Shown: positions 1 to 6,850 of the stretch, piece after piece | How positions within the stretch are numbered: the first letter of the stretch is position 1 | Layout: each line of letters opens with the position of its first letter | Virus record (IMG/VR): IMGVR_UViG_3300018984_000002 | Span: 1-64,000 of that record | Direction: 5' to 3' (one strand) | Length of the DNA: 64,000 bases | Source: a virus | The notes under the pieces: generated by a model | Seen by the model: only the letters and a program-made list of their open reading frames with translations | Database searches by the model: none | What the model was told of the DNA's origin: nothing | Made by a program: the position numbers and the translations under genes

Positions 1-219
1 TAGACTTTTTTCTCCAAAGTTAAGATCGTTAATATAACAATCTGTAAAGTCATGCTTATTTAATCTCCTTCCTAATTTTTTTTCACAACATTCAATACAT
101 ACCATTCCATCTTTAGAATTATGTATCAAATTCCATACACAAGACTTAAGGTAAAAATGTTCGTATTTAGTGTCTACTTTGCAATAGACGCATAGCCATT
201 TTTTGTCTCGCTTAGGCAT
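1..219 (-). CDS. Zinc-ribbon-like phage protein, 3' part cut by window edge
   Basis: The reading frame starts at an ATG at 219 and stays open to position 1, so the C-terminus is outside the window. The 73 visible residues hold two cysteine pairs, C-V-Y-C near the N-terminus and C-I-E-C-C near residue 43, followed by KKLGRRL and a D-F-T-D motif. This layout resembles a family of small uncharacterised phage proteins with a presumed zinc ribbon. No function is assigned. It starts 1 base after the stop of the upstream gene, so it belongs to the same minus-strand operon. Confidence 0.65.
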   Translation of the reverse strand, partial: MPKRDKKWLCVYCKVDTKYEHFYLKSCVWNLIHNSKDGMVCIECCEKKLGRRLNKHDFTDCYINDLNFGEKSL

Positions 220-220
220 T

Positions 221-418
221 TTATCTTTCTAAGATAGCTTTAAGTACTACTAAAGCTTCTACTAATTCATTTGTATCAACAGTATAAGAACTTTGCGTAT
301 TACCTAACTTATCCACTACTTGAATAGTGGTGCTATTCCCATATGGAGAGATAATAAGTTCGTTAGAATCGTAGCAACCTTCCTTATGGAATGCTTTTAA
401 AATTAATTTAGTTTTCAT
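221..418 (-). CDS. Hypothetical protein, 65 aa
   Basis: Short reading frame in the minus-strand block, tightly spaced with the zinc-ribbon-like gene downstream. The protein is of mixed alpha/beta character with a C-terminal helix rich in Leu, Val and Glu. I recognise no family. A clear Shine-Dalgarno is not visible upstream, so the start is the only convenient ATG rather than a proven one. Confidence 0.55.
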   Translation of the reverse strand: MKTKLILKAFHKEGCYDSNELIISPYGNSTTIQVVDKLGNTQSSYTVDTNELVEALVVLKAILER

Positions 419-473
419 TAAAGAGTCTTTGTCGTATTCAAAGTTAGTACAGCCTAAATTTAGGCATAATTAA

Positions 474-491
474 GAGTCCGAAATAATAGGG
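474..491 (+). repeat. Dispersed AGTCCGAAA element, intergenic copy
   Basis: Full-length form GAGTCCGAAATAATAGGG between two minus-strand genes. It matches the copies at 33522-33539, 17201-17218 and 56380-56397 (reverse). Confidence 0.85.
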
Positions 492-502
492 CTTACTAAA
501 TC

Positions 503-706
503 TCAGTTAGGATCTTCACCTATATCTGTTCCATCAGAGTTCCATTCACAATCTCCGTATCCAGGTATATACCCTGTTAAATAATACATACCTACATTAC
601 TTTCATCCCAGCATTTTGACTGGTCTTCTGGTATAGAAACTATTTCTGTGACAATGGCTGTTTTGTTGTTTCTAGTTAAATAATTACCAGGTTTAAATTC
701 TTTCAT
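503..706 (-). CDS. Hypothetical protein, 67 aa
   Basis: Small acidic protein with a predicted beta-rich core (repeated Tyr, Gly and Trp) and no recognised family. Its ATG lies one base after the stop of the 50-aa gene upstream (TAA-G-ATG), which suggests translational coupling within the minus-strand operon. Confidence 0.6.
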   Translation of the reverse strand: MKEFKPGNYLTRNNKTAIVTEIVSIPEDQSKCWDESNVGMYYLTGYIPGYGDCEWNSDGTDIGEDPN

Positions 707-707
707 C

Positions 708-860
708 TTATTCTTCTTCTGTTTGTGCGTCTTGTATTTCTTCTTGTTTCACAGCATCCATAGTATCTGCCCAATCTGCATAAGTGTAAGCCTTTTCAGG
801 ATTCCCACTCTCTACAGCTTCTGAGGCTTTTTTACGCCAATCATCTGAAGTATTAGTCAT
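708..860 (-). CDS. Hypothetical acidic protein, 50 aa
   Basis: Reading frame of 50 codons from ATG at 860 to TAA at 708, filling the gap between two better supported genes. The protein is helical and acidic, with SDDWRKKASEAVESG near the start and a Glu-rich tail (TEEE). The repeated Ala and Trp spacing resembles a short helical repeat. Coupling to the next gene, one base away, supports that it is real. Confidence 0.55.
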   Translation of the reverse strand: MTNTSDDWRKKASEAVESGNPEKAYTYADWADTMDAVKQEEIQDAQTEEE

Positions 861-876
861 GTGTGCTTTACCTTTA

Positions 877-1245
877 CTAAATTAGCTTCAACTTTTTAAC
901 GTAACTTTCTTTTACATACACAACCATCTTATCCTCAAACAGTTGTTTAACTATTGCAGAGGAAGGAACTTTACCTTTTAGTGGCAGATAGTTTTTACTT
1001 ACTAAATCATTTAACTTAAATACCCTAATGCGTCGATTTGTTTTAGGGCACTTAATCATTTTAGGTACAAGTCCAGTATTACAGTATCGCTCGATTCTTT
1101 GTTTAACTTCAAACTGTTTACACCAAGTAAGTTGAGCATCGTAATACTGAAGAGAAAATAGGGTAAGTGTTTTACGTCCTGCAAACACCTGTATTTCGGA
1201 CAATTCATTGTTTAGTTGATTTTTGACAATGGTACTAAATGACAT
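877..1245 (-). CDS. Hypothetical basic protein, 122 aa
   Basis: Start chosen at 1245 because a perfect Shine-Dalgarno (AAGGAG) lies about 6 bases upstream on the minus strand. The protein is Lys/Arg-rich and carries C-P-K-T-N-R-R-I-R-V in the middle, which could be a nucleic-acid binding loop. No family is recognised. It follows a rho-independent terminator, so it probably heads its own transcript. Confidence 0.7.
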   Translation of the reverse strand: MSFSTIVKNQLNNELSEIQVFAGRKTLTLFSLQYYDAQLTWCKQFEVKQRIERYCNTGLVPKMIKCPKTNRRIRVFKLNDLVSKNYLPLKGKVPSSAIVKQLFEDKMVVYVKESYVKKLKLI

Positions 1246-1258
1246 AGTGAACTCCTTA

Positions 1259-1300
1259 ATTACAAAAAAAATAGCTTACTAGATAAACCAGTAAGCTATG
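1259..1300 (-). terminator. Rho-independent terminator
   Basis: Arms ATAGCTTACT (1271-1280) and AGTAAGCTAT (1290-1299) form a 10-bp stem. On the minus strand it is followed by a run of eight T. It ends transcription of the 167-aa gene at 1328-1831. Confidence 0.85.
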
Positions 1301-1327
1301 ACAATCCTTACGAGAAAGTTAAGTTGC

Positions 1328-1831
1328 TTAATCCCAATGCTGAATTAATGATGTGAACAACCTAATCAGAAATGCTTCTTCAACAAACTTGCTACTATTC
1401 TTAGTCTCTTTCAATTCTTGAAGATCAAGAATAATCCCACGCACAGTATTATTCTTTTCAAGGTATTCTTGAAAGGTAAAAGAATTGGTAACAGAATTAT
1501 AACTAAAAAGTGGATTTACAACTACTTCTATTAAATGTTTTCTAGCTGATAATAAATTACTATAAGGACTTGGTGGAGCTATCCATTTTGAACAACCATT
1601 TTCTAAGGGAATAAAATAATTCTCATTAAAAGAATTAACATCATATTCTTCATCATCAAATAAATAAGTTAAGTAATCTTCAGGTTCAACTAAAATACCC
1701 GATGCTTTTCTAAACTCCAAAGATTCGTTTCTAAATACACGAAAATAATCGTTAGTTTTATCTATTTCAAATACACATTTGACATAAATATCACTTTCAC
1801 GTTCTTCGACAATTAATTCAACAATTTGCAT
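1328..1831 (-). CDS. Hypothetical protein, 167 aa
   Basis: Acidic, aromatic-rich protein of 167 residues with no recognised domain. The N-terminal half has alternating hydrophobic residues that suggest beta strands (VELIVEERESDIYVKCVFE). The gene is followed by a clear terminator at 1259-1300, so it is the last gene of its transcript. Function unknown. Confidence 0.65.
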   Translation of the reverse strand: MQIVELIVEERESDIYVKCVFEIDKTNDYFRVFRNESLEFRKASGILVEPEDYLTYLFDDEEYDVNSFNENYFIPLENGCSKWIAPPSPYSNLLSARKHLIEVVVNPLFSYNSVTNSFTFQEYLEKNNTVRGIILDLQELKETKNSSKFVEEAFLIRLFTSLIQHWD

Positions 1832-1904
1832 AGTAGTTAAATAAACTCTATTAGTGGCTTATACAAAGCCACCATACAATTTACTTAAACAAACAATTTA
1901 AGGT

Positions 1905-1919
1905 AGTCCGAAACAATAG
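1905..1919 (+). repeat. Dispersed AGTCCGAAA element, variant copy
   Basis: AGTCCGAAACAATAG in the gap between the 167-aa and 55-aa minus-strand genes. One base differs from the consensus. Confidence 0.7.
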
Positions 1920-1934
1920 TGTGTAAGACGAGGT

Positions 1935-2102
1935 TTACGGTTTTTCTAGGTATACCCTCAAACAAGCACAAACAATCCAACTAAGAAGAAATACGTGCAT
2001 AAGCGGAGCGTAAGCTACCCAACCTATCTGCACAAGAAAAGAAATAACTCCCACACTAATTAGTGCTGTAATCAAATCAATCGCAAGCCAAGTATAGTTC
2101 AT
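1935..2102 (-). CDS. Small membrane protein, 55 aa
   Basis: Reading frame of 55 codons from ATG at 2102. Two hydrophobic segments are visible (residues about 5-25 and 33-50), separated by a short Gly/Trp turn, so a two-pass membrane protein is likely. A holin-like or superinfection role is possible, but the gene is far from the endolysin. It starts 13 bases after the upstream stop. Confidence 0.5.
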   Translation of the reverse strand: MNYTWLAIDLITALISVGVISFLVQIGWVAYAPLMHVFLLSWIVCACLRVYLEKP

Positions 2103-2115
2103 AGTTTTTAATACT

Positions 2116-2322
2116 TTAATTTAAGACAAAAGCTTTAAAAGTATTCTTTTTATAAATACTTGCTATGTCCTGAATTCCGCCATTTAAATCAACCAATTCT
2201 TTGATTGTTAAACTAGGTTTAAGATAAGGTTCATCGTATTCAGGATTGAAAATAAATACTTCTAAATCACCGTGCTGTTGTTTTAGTTCCTGAATTTTCT
2301 TTTCAAGATCACTAAGCTTCAT
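2116..2322 (-). CDS. Hypothetical protein with N-terminal helix, 68 aa
   Basis: Start at 2322 is supported by an AAGGTAA Shine-Dalgarno-like sequence upstream. The first 20 residues are a charged helix (LSDLEKKIQELKQQHGDLEV), followed by Y-x-x-P-x-L-K and a short hydrophobic tail. The pattern is common in small phage proteins that begin with a K-L-x-D-L-I-x-x-L helix; no function is known. Confidence 0.6.
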   Translation of the reverse strand: MKLSDLEKKIQELKQQHGDLEVFIFNPEYDEPYLKPSLTIKELVDLNGGIQDIASIYKKNTFKAFVLN

Positions 2323-2335
2323 AGTAATTACCTTG

Positions 2336-2352
2336 CTATTATTTTCGGACTC
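2336..2352 (-). repeat. Dispersed AGTCCGAAA element, intergenic copy
   Basis: CTATTATTTTCGGACTC on the plus strand, between minus-strand genes. It is an exact match to the core and its A/T tail. Confidence 0.85.
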
Positions 2353-2386
2353 TCGCGTAATTATCTTATGACTACTAAATTAATTT

Positions 2387-2728
2387 TTAATTTATTTCCT
2401 TAAACCAAGGTCTTAAAATTTTACGTATGTTGATACCTATAAAATTACGCTTAAAATCTAATGCATAATCTGGAGCGCTAACTACTTCATTATTAATATC
2501 AAATCCCAAAGTATCATAATAATCTTCTTTCCCAATATCAAAGAAACACATATACATAGTAATTTTGTTTTCTAAATACTCAATAGTTTTTTCTTTTAGT
2601 ATAGGAAATACTTCATCTTGAAAATCACTAGTTACTAGAATATCAGGAATCTCTGATACAAAACCAGTAAAATAACCAGTTTCAGGAGTGTATTGAATAG
2701 TGTATGTAAATGTATCTGCTAATAACAT
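2387..2728 (-). CDS. Hypothetical protein, possibly HicB-like fold, 113 aa
   Basis: The N-terminus (YTIQYTPETGYFTGFVSEIP, residues 9-28) followed by a helix (VFPILKEKTIEYLE) resembles the strand-strand-helix layout of HicB-type antitoxins, which usually read Y-x-P-x-x-E-G-G-Y-x-A-x-x-P. The C-terminal half, rich in aromatic residues, is unrelated to anything I recognise. No HicA toxin gene is next to it. The HicB reading is a weak inference. Confidence 0.5.
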   Translation of the reverse strand: MLLADTFTYTIQYTPETGYFTGFVSEIPDILVTSDFQDEVFPILKEKTIEYLENKITMYMCFFDIGKEDYYDTLGFDINNEVVSAPDYALDFKRNFIGINIRKILRPWFKEIN

Positions 2729-2753
2729 TAAACAACTTCTTTAAAGAAAACAT

Positions 2754-2783
2754 ATTAGCCCCCTAAGTAAAGAGGGCTATTTA
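2754..2783. terminator. Hairpin, possible terminator
   Basis: AGCCCCCT and AGAGGGCT form a short GC stem in the gap downstream of the 80-aa minus-strand gene. The T-run is better on the plus strand than on the minus strand, so the direction is uncertain. Confidence 0.45.
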
Positions 2784-2791
2784 TTTACTAG

Positions 2792-3034
2792 CTAGACTAT
2801 TGATAATGTACCTTGTTTCACCCAGCCATCGAAATGTAAAGGATTTACATTAGAATTTAACTTCATTGAATCTGTACATTCCATTATCTCTGTACTAGGT
2901 AGTAAACCTACAGCATCATTTGTTAAACCTAATTTGTCACTTTCGTCTGGTTGAATAATATATTTGCCTACAGTTGCAGACACATAGTAAATATTACCAT
3001 CACGTTTTATTGTGCCTGAGATTTGCATTGGCAT
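2792..3034 (-). CDS. Hypothetical protein, 80 aa
   Basis: Small beta-rich protein that begins with an M-Q-I-S-G-T-I-K-R-D-G pattern, close to that of small phage regulatory beta-barrel proteins. No family is recognised. Two ATG codons are in frame at the start (residues 1 and 3); the second could be the real one. It sits 2 bases from the next gene upstream. Confidence 0.55.
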   Translation of the reverse strand: MPMQISGTIKRDGNIYYVSATVGKYIIQPDESDKLGLTNDAVGLLPSTEIMECTDSMKLNSNVNPLHFDGWVKQGTLSIV

Positions 3035-3036
3035 TA

Positions 3037-3258
3037 TTAAGCCCCATCTATACCATGTTGACGTAACTCTGCATCTACACGGTGTTTTTGGTTATTAGCT
3101 TGTATGTATCTTTCGTCGTCTACGTATAGTTGATTAAACAAGGCGTCTTCTTTTTCTTCTTGATACGCCCTAGATAAAGCAATTATATTCTCGACTTGAT
3201 TATGTTTGTCTTGGTAGTCTTGGTTTTTATTACACATATAGCTATTACTCCATTTCAC
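3037..3258 (-). CDS. Hypothetical helical protein, 73 aa
   Basis: Hydrophilic, mostly helical protein rich in Gln, Asn and Tyr. It overlaps the upstream gene by 14 bases, typical of translationally coupled phage genes. Its start lies inside the end of the 77-aa gene. Function unknown. Confidence 0.55.
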   Translation of the reverse strand: MKWSNSYMCNKNQDYQDKHNQVENIIALSRAYQEEKEDALFNQLYVDDERYIQANNQKHRVDAELRQHGIDGA

Positions 3259-3478
3259 TCTCTATCTTGAGCAATTCTTCCTCAGTATCTAACTGATCTA
3301 TATAGCAATTTTCTATTGTTACTAGTAAATCCAACAAATCGCTTTCTACTTTTGTAAGAGTGTCTTTAGTCATTAAGTCATTTATGTTGTGAATTAATTG
3401 GCTGTATTCTTTGTGATTTGAAACTGGTTTAGGTTGATACTGAATTAATAAATCCATGTACGATTTTTCTTCAATCAT
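3245..3478 (-). CDS. Hypothetical protein, 77 aa
   Basis: Acidic helical protein with heptad-like Leu/Ile spacing in the C-terminal half (LLDLLVTIENCYIDQL), so a coiled coil is likely. It lies one base after the stop of the cytidylyltransferase-deaminase fusion and was probably co-transcribed with it. Function unknown. Confidence 0.6.
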   Translation of the reverse strand: MIEEKSYMDLLIQYQPKPVSNHKEYSQLIHNINDLMTKDTLTKVESDLLDLLVTIENCYIDQLDTEEELLKIESEME

Positions 3479-3479
3479 T

Positions 3480-4277
3480 TTATTGGTTTATTACTTGACT
3501 ATTTTTTAACAAACTTAAGTAATCAGGATTACCCTGCTTAAAACAAACTACTCTATTTATCTTTTTCTCAAGTATTAGTTGAGTACATAAATAACAAGGA
3601 GTATAACTAATAAATAAATCATCTCCTGGTTTTGAATATTCTAATACGACTTGTTCAGCATGAGGGAAAGCACAACTAGGTTTGTTACTATCGCGTAAAC
3701 CAAAAGTATTATTGACTAAATTATATTCACATCTTTTACAATACTTACCCACATTACTAGCGTTAGACCCACTAGCAACTGGAACACCATCTCTGACTAA
3801 AACTGCCCCTACTTTCTTAGTAATACAAATACTATTGTTTTCGGACTCTAACAATAACTTTTCTATGTCACTTGTATGATAACTAGTGGTTTCAGAATTA
3901 CAAAATTTAACTTTAAAACCATTACTTTCTAATCGATAAGAAAAAGTAGATTCTAAGTTAGTAGTCCTAGGTATACCTTTAGGTCTTGCTGTAATTACTA
4001 ATAGGTTTTCGTCTATATACCCTTTCTCGTATTTGTCTATAGTTAGTTGTTCGATTTGGTATCTAATATTTAATGTAGTTAAAAATTTAACTAAATCTTG
4101 TTCTCTCCAATCATAAGTAAATAGTGGTCGGGTATTACCTTTACGTTGTTTTATACGTTCGTCTGTCCACAATCCTACAACTATCTCAGTTAAGTTATAT
4201 TCTGCAATTACTTTTTGAATATAACTTTTGTGTCCTGGATGCAATACATCAAAACAACCATGAATTAATGCTTTCAT
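3480..4277 (-). CDS. Cytidylyltransferase-like / dCMP deaminase-like fusion protein
   Basis: I chose the ATG at 4277 because the first recognisable strand of the enzyme begins there; a longer frame starts at 4310. Residues 1-140 are a nucleotidyltransferase of the cytidylyltransferase type, with the HxGH signature in H-G-C-F-D-V-L-H-P-G-H (6-16) and a late S-E-T-T-S motif like the STT loop of that family. Residues about 145-265 are a zinc-dependent cytidine/deoxycytidylate deaminase, with the HAE motif (P-H-A-E-Q) and the P-C-Y-L-C motif that hold zinc and the catalytic glutamate. An extra C-K-R-C pair lies just before, as in dCMP deaminases with an inserted zinc site. Both halves look intact. 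The fusion may couple nucleotide activation with deamination, perhaps for dUMP supply or for making a modified nucleotide, but the substrate cannot be read from the sequence. Confidence 0.75.
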   Translation of the reverse strand: MKALIHGCFDVLHPGHKSYIQKVIAEYNLTEIVVGLWTDERIKQRKGNTRPLFTYDWREQDLVKFLTTLNIRYQIEQLTIDKYEKGYIDENLLVITARPKGIPRTTNLESTFSYRLESNGFKVKFCNSETTSYHTSDIEKLLLESENNSICITKKVGAVLVRDGVPVASGSNASNVGKYCKRCEYNLVNNTFGLRDSNKPSCAFPHAEQVVLEYSKPGDDLFISYTPCYLCTQLILEKKINRVVCFKQGNPDYLSLLKNSQVINQ

Positions 4278-4400
4278 ACAAAAACTAAAAAACTTACAAA
4301 TACTTCTCAATTACATCGGCTATTTCTAGAAAAATAGCACCGTTATCCTAATAAATAAAAACAGAAGTATTAACATTCACAGTACAGTCAGAGTACTTAT

Positions 4401-4601
4401 TTACTTTCTGTTTTTTGTTTCAGTAAATGTTACAGTCCCATCTATACCACGTTGCACAACCGTTGTTTTAATAGAGTCTTCTTGTTTAACAACAACAGTT
4501 AAAGTATTAGTATTAGATATTTCTTCTGTAGGTTCCAAAAATACTTTTTGTGCAGATTTTATTAAAGCTTCGCTTAGATGTTGTCCTAATGAGTCTGTCA
4601 T
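4401..4601 (-). CDS. Hypothetical protein, 66 aa
   Basis: The N-terminal helix (TDSLGQHLSEALIKSAQKVF) is followed by two Val/Thr-rich strands. No family is recognised. It is preceded on the minus strand by a 108-base gap that holds only a possible gene remnant. Confidence 0.5.
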   Translation of the reverse strand: MTDSLGQHLSEALIKSAQKVFLEPTEEISNTNTLTVVVKQEDSIKTTVVQRGIDGTVTFTETKNRK

Positions 4602-4709
4602 ATGTTTTTTCCTAGGTAATGTTCTTAAAATTATATTAGTAAATACTGTTGTAGTAGTCTAAAGCTTCTTTTAAAGTATCAAAGGTTTAATTGCTAAATA
4701 CCTTATAAG

Positions 4710-4871
4710 TTAATGAGTTGTAATAAGGGTAAACTGTAATTTCTTACAGCCATTACTAACTATTATTTGTGATAACTCACAATCACGTAAAAGTTCTATG
4801 TCTACTTCGTGCATTTTAAACCCTGATATATTTTTGGCTTCACCGTCTTCGCACACAAAGAAACTACTCAC
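4710..4871 (-). CDS. Possible small protein with GTG start, 53 aa
   Basis: Open frame of 53 codons that would start at GTG 4871; an internal ATG gives a 34-residue form. The sequence runs V-C-E-D-G-E-A-K-N-I-S-G-F-K then a charged strand-turn segment and ends I-T-T-H. No ribosome binding site is evident. The frame fills a gap between two genes, which is the main support. Confidence 0.35.
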   Translation of the reverse strand: MSSFFVCEDGEAKNISGFKMHEVDIELLRDCELSQIIVSNGCKKLQFTLITTH

Positions 4872-4905
4872 CCAGACTAACCGAGTGAGTAATTATAGTT
4901 AATAT

Positions 4906-5124
4906 TTAAACTGTTTTATCAACCAAACCTGATGGCTCAGTTTCTGGAGGTAACAACTTTCCATCTTGTGCATATTCTTCTTTAATCATTTCAAACACAC
5001 CAAACAAATTAGCAAAAGCCAGTTGGGGTGTATCTCCCATAGCATGACATCCTGGGATTGCTGGTATATAAGCAACGGATGTACCATTGCTGTCTGGGTG
5101 AATAACTATAACGTAGTTTTTCAT
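4906..5124 (-). CDS. HicB-like protein (orphan antitoxin fold)
   Basis: Start set at ATG 5124, which has AGGAA about 11 bases upstream; the longer frame needs a TTG at 5181. The protein shows the HicB/UPF0150 pattern: Y-V-I-V-I-H-P-D, then A-Y-I-P-A-I-P-G-C-H-A-M-G-D-T, then a helix with A-x-x-N-L. HicB proteins neutralise HicA mRNA interferases and often carry a DNA-binding tail. Here the DNA-binding tail and any adjacent HicA are missing, so it may be an anti-toxin decoy or simply a reused fold. Confidence 0.65.
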   Translation of the reverse strand: MKNYVIVIHPDSNGTSVAYIPAIPGCHAMGDTPQLAFANLFGVFEMIKEEYAQDGKLLPPETEPSGLVDKTV

Positions 5125-5186
5125 TTGGGTTTTATTCCTAATTACTAAAGCTCTGTCTTCCCAGGTTGTGGGAAGAGACAACTTAG

Positions 5187-5507
5187 TTATATGTTTTTAT
5201 GTTGTTGAGCTATAAGCTGGCGATGTTCATCTGATGGAGTAAAAGCATTACACCTCTGTACATAGAAAGGTATACCCTCTGGAGACTTTACTAACGACAC
5301 ATGATGGTCGTCAAAATATCGACTAACTTTATGTTCGTCAGCAAACTGGGTAAACTTCTTAATGATGTGTATTTCTATTCGTGGTGTATCGTAAAAAGTT
5401 TGACTCATGCAATACTCTTTGGCTAGTTCCAACACACTAGCTATATCGTTAGTCGGGGCATATAAAGCTCCTATTACCTTAGCAGAATCGTCTTTAAGAA
5501 ATTGCAT
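5187..5507 (-). CDS. Hypothetical protein, 106 aa
   Basis: Mixed alpha/beta protein with a helix near residues 20-35 and a His-rich centre (D-D-H-H-V-S-L). No catalytic pattern or family is recognised. It lies between the HicB-like gene and another unknown gene in the same orientation. Confidence 0.6.
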   Translation of the reverse strand: MQFLKDDSAKVIGALYAPTNDIASVLELAKEYCMSQTFYDTPRIEIHIIKKFTQFADEHKVSRYFDDHHVSLVKSPEGIPFYVQRCNAFTPSDEHRQLIAQQHKNI

Positions 5508-5572
5508 GGTTGCACCTCAAAACAACAAAGAAAAAATTCCTACCCAAGGTAATAAAAAGCCCTCTAGAGAAG

Positions 5573-5833
5573 TTATACCTTCTCTGATTTGATGATGGTT
5601 TGAACTTCAATCCAGTCGTACTTCCCTTCTTGAGCATCCTTAAAGCTACTCAATCCTGGATAAGTCCAAGCTCTAAGTTCTTCACTCCAGTAACTAGGAC
5701 TTCTTTGGGCTTGTAAACCTTTGACAAAATCCTCTTGGGAACAATGCAACTGTTCCCCATACATTGCATTATCCACAAAAGCCAGAAGTTGTTCGCCCCG
5801 TCTTGTGAATTCAACTTTAATCGTGTTATTCAT
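5573..5833 (-). CDS. Hypothetical protein, 86 aa
   Basis: Small protein with a Trp-rich centre (Y-W-S-E-E-L-R-A-W-T-Y). The stop codon lies inside a hairpin (AGAGAAG and CTTCTCT, near 5560-5580) followed on the minus strand by GGGCTTTTT, so termination probably occurs right at the gene end. Function unknown. Confidence 0.6.
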   Translation of the reverse strand: MNNTIKVEFTRRGEQLLAFVDNAMYGEQLHCSQEDFVKGLQAQRSPSYWSEELRAWTYPGLSSFKDAQEGKYDWIEVQTIIKSEKV

Positions 5834-5891
5834 GGTTTTGCTTCAAAATTACAAAGAAAAAAAATACTACGTGAAGCCCCACCACACAAAC

Positions 5892-5925
5892 AAAAAAAGC
5901 ACTAAGTCAACCCTGACCTAGTGCC
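5892..5925 (-). terminator. Rho-independent terminator
   Basis: GCACTAAGTCA (5899-5909) pairs with TGACCTAGTGC (5914-5924) with one mismatch. On the minus strand it is followed by seven T. It ends the transcript of the 255-aa gene. Confidence 0.85.
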
Positions 5926-5971
5926 TTGTGGTTATTTAGTGGCTATAGCGTATGTCTTACTTAGAAATAGA

Positions 5972-5989
5972 CCCTTATATTTTCGGACT
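5972..5989 (-). repeat. Dispersed AGTCCGAAA element, intergenic copy
   Basis: CCCTTATATTTTCGGACT immediately downstream of the 255-aa minus-strand gene. It is identical to the copy at 17243-17260. Confidence 0.85.
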
Positions 5990-6755
5990 ATTTGTTCTTA
6001 GGCTTCTCAGCCATAGCTACGGCAACTTGTGTAGCGTCTTTATCTACTACTGGTGAAACACTAGCTTCGATAGCTTTAGATTCGCTGTAGCCTGGTAGAG
6101 ACTGGATTCTAGTAGCAATCTTTTTGTGGCTGTCAGATACATAAGCCTTATGGTCACTAAGCTTAGTGTATGTATCCAGAGTCAAACGTAACAACTCATC
6201 TTGACTTAGTGGTGCTAAACCTTCTTTAAGTTGAATGTCCTTATCGCTACCCGACACTTGCGAATCGTTTTTCATTCTGGCAAGTATCTCAATACCAACA
6301 AGTAACCAACTTGAGAACCTTGCACCTAGACACTGTGGGTCTAACAGTTTTTGTACCGCTTTAGGCAATACCACAGTATTGATACAATGCAAGTGATTTT
6401 GTACTACTGTCTCAATACGCTCACCCGCTTCGTTGTAGTGGGCGATTTTGCCCCCCTTGCCTACAGTTTCACTTTTCAAGTGGTGTTGTTCTAGGGATGG
6501 CATAAAGTTCTTGTCAAAGGTAACTGCTACTACTGGCTTGTACTGGGTTTGAGTAATAGCCTTTGTTTTGTATCCTGGTAGATTTTTTTCAGGGGTTAAG
6601 TTGGTAGGAGTACCAAAGGATACCGTAATCCCTAATTGAGGGAAGTCGGAATGAACCTCGATCATGTAGTAATGGTCTTTGTATTTTTCGTTATCCATAC
6701 GTAATGCAACGGGGACAACGATGTTTGTGTCTAGAAAACCAATTGAGTGAGACAT
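5988..6755 (-). CDS. Hypothetical protein, 255 aa
   Basis: Complete gene of 255 codons ending at a strong terminator. The first 120 residues are predicted beta-rich and the C-terminal half helical, ending in a Val/Ala/Lys-rich tail. No catalytic motif is visible. It follows the 765-aa unknown gene, separated by about 95 bases with a copy of the dispersed repeat. The two may act together in replication or DNA metabolism, but this is only a positional guess. Confidence 0.65.
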   Translation of the reverse strand: MSHSIGFLDTNIVVPVALRMDNEKYKDHYYMIEVHSDFPQLGITVSFGTPTNLTPEKNLPGYKTKAITQTQYKPVVAVTFDKNFMPSLEQHHLKSETVGKGGKIAHYNEAGERIETVVQNHLHCINTVVLPKAVQKLLDPQCLGARFSSWLLVGIEILARMKNDSQVSGSDKDIQLKEGLAPLSQDELLRLTLDTYTKLSDHKAYVSDSHKKIATRIQSLPGYSESKAIEASVSPVVDKDATQVAVAMAEKPKNK

Positions 6756-6776
6756 GATAAAAGAGTCCTTTCAGGT

Positions 6777-6793
6777 AATCCGAAAATAATAGG
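6777..6793 (+). repeat. Dispersed AGTCCGAAA element, variant copy
   Basis: AATCCGAAAATAATAGG, one base off the consensus, just upstream of the 255-aa gene start. Confidence 0.7.
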
Positions 6794-6850
6794 TGTACTA
6801 CAGTTGGTAAGTAGTTTATACCGTCTTGCTTAGGACAAGGAATTAAAAGC

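Noticed and set aside
4620-4709. Possible C-terminal gene fragment on the minus strand reading F-D-T-L-K-E-A-L-D-Y-Y-N-S-I-Y
   Set aside because: Preceded in frame by a stop after two codons and without a start; it may be the remnant of a gene, but is too short to annotate.
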